From NCBI GenBank assembly GCA_025058735.1, contig JANXDX010000004.1, positions 62,001 to 126,000 on the forward strand: DNA of 64,000 nucleotides. Direction: 5' to 3'. Numbering within the stretch: the stretch's first letter is position 1; every line of letters starts with the position of its first letter. Source of the DNA: Archaeoglobaceae archaeon. Lineage in GTDB: Archaea > Halobacteriota > Archaeoglobi > Archaeoglobales > Archaeoglobaceae. Below are positions 61,506 through 64,000 of this stretch, one piece after another. The translations under genes and the position numbers were made by a program. Below the pieces are notes generated by a model that saw only the letters and a list, made by a program, of their open reading frames with translations, did not search any database and was not told where the DNA came from.

Positions 61506-62773
61506 CAAGAACCACCAACTATTGCTCTGCAAAGTATATGCGGTGCTCCATCGCTTACAGGAACGAATTGTCCAGCTTTTCCGCAGAAGCCTGGATCAAA
61601 GTTCAGTTCTTTTCCAACTTTAACATTCATCAATATTTCTATGTTTCCAGAAATGGATACGTCTCTTATCATTTCAAAAATTTCACCGTTTTTGATTATG
61701 TAACCGTACTGAGCTGCAAACTGAAAGTTTCCAGTAGTAGGATCTGTTTCTCCTCCTCTGCTTCCTGCCAAATATACTCCATTCTTACACTCTTCAAGCA
61801 GCTCATCGATCTTCCAATTTCCTGGCTCTATAAATGTATTACTCATTCTTACAATTGGAAAAGCAGTCCCATCAGCTCTTGCATTTCCAGGTTCTTCTTT
61901 AAGTTTTTTTGCAGTCTCTCTTGAATTTAAAAAACTTTTAAGTATACCTTTATCAACCAAAACAGTTCTTTTTGCCTTTACACCTTCATCATCAAATGGA
62001 TAGAACCCAAACTCTTGTATAGTTGGATCATCTACTATGTTAACTTCTTCACAAGCAATCCTTTTTCCAATCTTATCTTTAAGAATAGAAGATCCTTGTA
62101 GAACGTGATCTCCTTCAGCTGCATGTCCAAAAGCTTCATGAACAAACAACCCTGCTAGAGATGGATCGCAAACAACATTCATTTCTCCACCTGGAGGAGT
62201 TTTGGCTTTTAACAGCTTCGAAATTACTTCATTTACTTCTCTAGCTAAATTTTCAGCATTTTTTAAAACTTCAAATCCTCCAGCTTTCATCAGCTTTCTT
62301 GAATAAGACTGAATAATCGAAAACTCTTTTTTTACGGCAAACAGAACTATTCCACACCTAAAAACTTTGTAGCTAACCGATGTTCCACAGGAATCTTCAT
62401 ATTCTAAAGTTTTTATGTTTTCAAAGTAAGATATCCTTACACTGTCAGCTGAGATGATCGAGTTTAGATCTTTCAAAAATGCAATTTTTTCTTCAGTTGG
62501 CACGTCTCTAGGATCAATTTTCACTTTCATCTCATAATTTCCATCGTTTTTTACCTCCAATATTTCGGAATCTCCACTAAAGAAGGCGTTCTTTTCAGCC
62601 AACTTTAAACCTTCATCATCATTTACATTTCCAGCGAAGTAGCCCCAGAATCCATTTTTAAGAACTCTAAATGCTTTAGAATAAGATCTAATAATTTTTG
62701 GCTTTTCAATTTTTCCATTTTCAATGTTTATTGAGAAATTTTCTGAAGCTATTCTTCTAATGTCGTAGAACAT
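61505..62773 (-). CDS. tldD: TldD-family zinc protease subunit
   Basis: A 422-residue metalloprotease subunit with the zinc motif HEAFGHAAEGDHVL (HExxxH) near residue 205, the GTSVSYKVFRCG and the C-terminal block GNIEILMNVKVGKELNFDPGFCGKAGQ. Bacterial TldDE matures modified peptides. With TldE it forms a two-gene unit, preceded by an FAD dehydrogenase with a 25-base overlap. Confidence 0.93.
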   Translation of the reverse strand: MFYDIRRIASENFSINIENGKIEKPKIIRSYSKAFRVLKNGFWGYFAGNVNDDEGLKLAEKNAFFSGDSEILEVKNDGNYEMKVKIDPRDVPTEEKIAFLKDLNSIISADSVRISYFENIKTLEYEDSCGTSVSYKVFRCGIVLFAVKKEFSIIQSYSRKLMKAGGFEVLKNAENLAREVNEVISKLLKAKTPPGGEMNVVCDPSLAGLFVHEAFGHAAEGDHVLQGSSILKDKIGKRIACEEVNIVDDPTIQEFGFYPFDDEGVKAKRTVLVDKGILKSFLNSRETAKKLKEEPGNARADGTAFPIVRMSNTFIEPGNWKIDELLEECKNGVYLAGSRGGETDPTTGNFQFAAQYGYIIKNGEIFEMIRDVSISGNIEILMNVKVGKELNFDPGFCGKAGQFVPVSDGAPHILCRAIVGGS

Positions 62774-64000
62774 CCTTCTTCCTCCAGTATGTTTTCTGCA
62801 GCTATCAATCCAGTCACAGCAGCACCAACTATACCTCTACTTATTCCAGCCCCATCTCCAACTGCGTAAATGAAGGGTATGTTTGTCCTCATTTTTTCAT
62901 CTACCTTCAACCTTAAAGAGTAGAATTTAACTTCTGGAGCATATAAAAGTGTGGAATCATCAGCAACTCCTGGAATAACTTTATCTAATCCCTCTAAAGC
63001 ATCTATTATATCATCTATCACTCTTCCTGGATAGGCTAAACTTATATCTCCTGGAGTTGCTGTTTTAAGAGTTGGTTGAACTAATCTGTTGTTTTTTATT
63101 CTACTCTCAGTACTCCTCCTTCCAAACCTTAAATCTTTAAGTCTCTGAACAATAGGATTCCCTCCACCAAGTTTTGTTGTTATTCTAGCTAAATCTCTTC
63201 CCCATTCGTTTGGCTCTTCAAAAGGTTCTGTAAAGATGTAATGGCCTAAAAGGGCAAAATTTGTATTGTTTGTTTTCTCTCTAGCTTTGCTGTGACCATT
63301 CACTAAACAGAAGTCTCCGTAATCTTCTCTTATAACCCACCCCCTTGGACATGTGCAGAAAGTTCTAACGTAGTCGTCGTGCCTTTTGGTAGTAACTCTA
63401 AGCTTTGGATCGTAGATCGTGGAGGTTATTTCATCCATTATCGATGCTGGAACTTCAACTCTAACACCTATATCTATAGCTTTTTCTTTGTTTATGACCT
63501 CTATCTTGTAATTTTTTACCCAGCTTTCAAGCCAACTCGCACCACTTCTCCCAACTGCTAAAATTAAGTATTCGTACTTGAAAACATCATCGTCTTCACA
63601 CCTCAAGATCTTCTCGTTCGGATCTATGTCAATTACTGTTTTCTTGGTGTATATTTTAACGCCTTTCCTTTTCAACTCATTTTCAATGCTCTCTATGACT
63701 TTAGGCAATACATCAGTTCCAACGTGTCTTTGACGGAGTGGAACAAATTCTATTCCAGCTGCATTAGCTTTTCTTAAAAATTCGTTCATCTTTTGTTCAT
63801 CATTCCCATAAATTTCGTTTGGAGCTCCATGTTTTAAAAAAATTGCATCAACTTCTTCCATCTTTTTTATTAAATATTCTGGATCTATAAAATCAAAATT
63901 TCCACCTACTGTAAAGCTCGAAGGATAATTTGGGTTAACATAATTTAACTTTCCATCTGAAAGTCCACCAGCTCCTCCAACTCCACACAATATGTTGCAA
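62749..64000 (-). CDS. FAD-dependent dehydrogenase (COG2509-like), N-terminus outside window
   Basis: The frame runs off the right edge (Cys-Asn-Ile-Leu precede GVGGAGGLSDGKL), so about 70 N-terminal residues with the FAD dinucleotide motif are missing. The visible part has LILAVGRSGASW, FCTCPRGWVIRE, GRRSTESRI and IYAVGDGAGISRGIVGA, as in uncharacterised FAD dehydrogenases of this cluster. Overlaps tldD start by 25 bases, so it is probably upstream in the same transcript. Substrate unknown. Confidence 0.88.
   Translation of the reverse strand, partial: CNILCGVGGAGGLSDGKLNYVNPNYPSSFTVGGNFDFIDPEYLIKKMEEVDAIFLKHGAPNEIYGNDEQKMNEFLRKANAAGIEFVPLRQRHVGTDVLPKVIESIENELKRKGVKIYTKKTVIDIDPNEKILRCEDDDVFKYEYLILAVGRSGASWLESWVKNYKIEVINKEKAIDIGVRVEVPASIMDEITSTIYDPKLRVTTKRHDDYVRTFCTCPRGWVIREDYGDFCLVNGHSKAREKTNNTNFALLGHYIFTEPFEEPNEWGRDLARITTKLGGGNPIVQRLKDLRFGRRSTESRIKNNRLVQPTLKTATPGDISLAYPGRVIDDIIDALEGLDKVIPGVADDSTLLYAPEVKFYSLRLKVDEKMRTNIPFIYAVGDGAGISRGIVGAAVTGLIAAENILEEEGCSTTLEE

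Noticed and set aside
1-64000. CRISPR array or insertion sequence
   Set aside because: I found no set of spaced direct repeats and no transposase-like protein.

Overview
The window is a gene-dense, A+T-rich stretch of a euryarchaeal chromosome. The gene set is archaeal throughout: PAN, family B DNA polymerase, ATP-dependent DNA ligase, RpoN and RpoK, aMBF1, EndA, DtdA, MptA, ArfC, archaeal-type Thi4, CetZ, the OapABC cluster and a UPF0200/UPF0201 fusion. Nearly pure G-C stems in the tRNAs of an otherwise A+T-rich genome point to a thermophile. The fusion, an HdrD/DsrK-like Fe-S protein with a NarI-like cytochrome b partner, and a CcmC suggest a relative of Archaeoglobales. That placement is inference, not proof. 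I see no insertion sequence, CRISPR array, prophage or rRNA gene.

Layout. 1-8.6 kb: end of a DUF362 ferredoxin-like protein, then a leftward run with OapABC plus a PAS histidine kinase, MptA, Thi4 with a coupled 40-residue zinc protein, and a radical SAM/nucleotidyltransferase pair. 8.6-11.4 kb: ADP-ribosylglycohydrolase, CetZ, UbiX and a small zinc ribbon. 11.4-19.9 kb: B3/B4 protein, HdrD-like/NarI-like pair, then ITPase-like YjjX, EndA, TatD, YchF, DUF2095 and a bactofilin-like protein. 20-25.7 kb: CopA, divergent from a metalloregulator/ABC metal transporter/CcmC operon. 25.7-32 kb: CutA, aMBF1, PAN, ligase, SpoIIM-like protein, DtdA and tRNA-Gly. 33-36.6 kb: ribosomal/RNA polymerase operon L18e-L13-S9-RpoN-tRNA-Pro-RpoK-enolase-S2. 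36.6-50.4 kb: housekeeping (PurA, GTPBP1-like GTPase, NikR, PolB, ArfC, fumarase, macro domain, HyuA-like/Toprim, MoaE). 50.5-56.5 kb: a Liv-type ABC transporter divided over two divergent operons. 56.5-64 kb: kinase/UPF0201 fusion, deoxyribosyltransferase/QueF fusion, GalT-like protein, AmrS, TldD/TldE pair and an edge-truncated FAD dehydrogenase.

Organisation. Genes are packed with 4-base ATGA/GTGA start-stop overlaps inside operons. Convergent neighbours usually overlap at their 3' ends, and four pairs share one TTAA as both stop codons. Many first genes have a TATA-like element about 25 bases before the start codon, implying leaderless mRNAs, while internal genes often carry GGTGA or GGAGG sites. 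This is mostly conserved core genome. The most interesting items are the QueF fusion, a CcmD-like peptide that seems to start at ACG, one palindromic TATA box serving two divergent liv operons, rpoN ending inside tRNA-Pro, and the coupling of OapABC to a histidine kinase.
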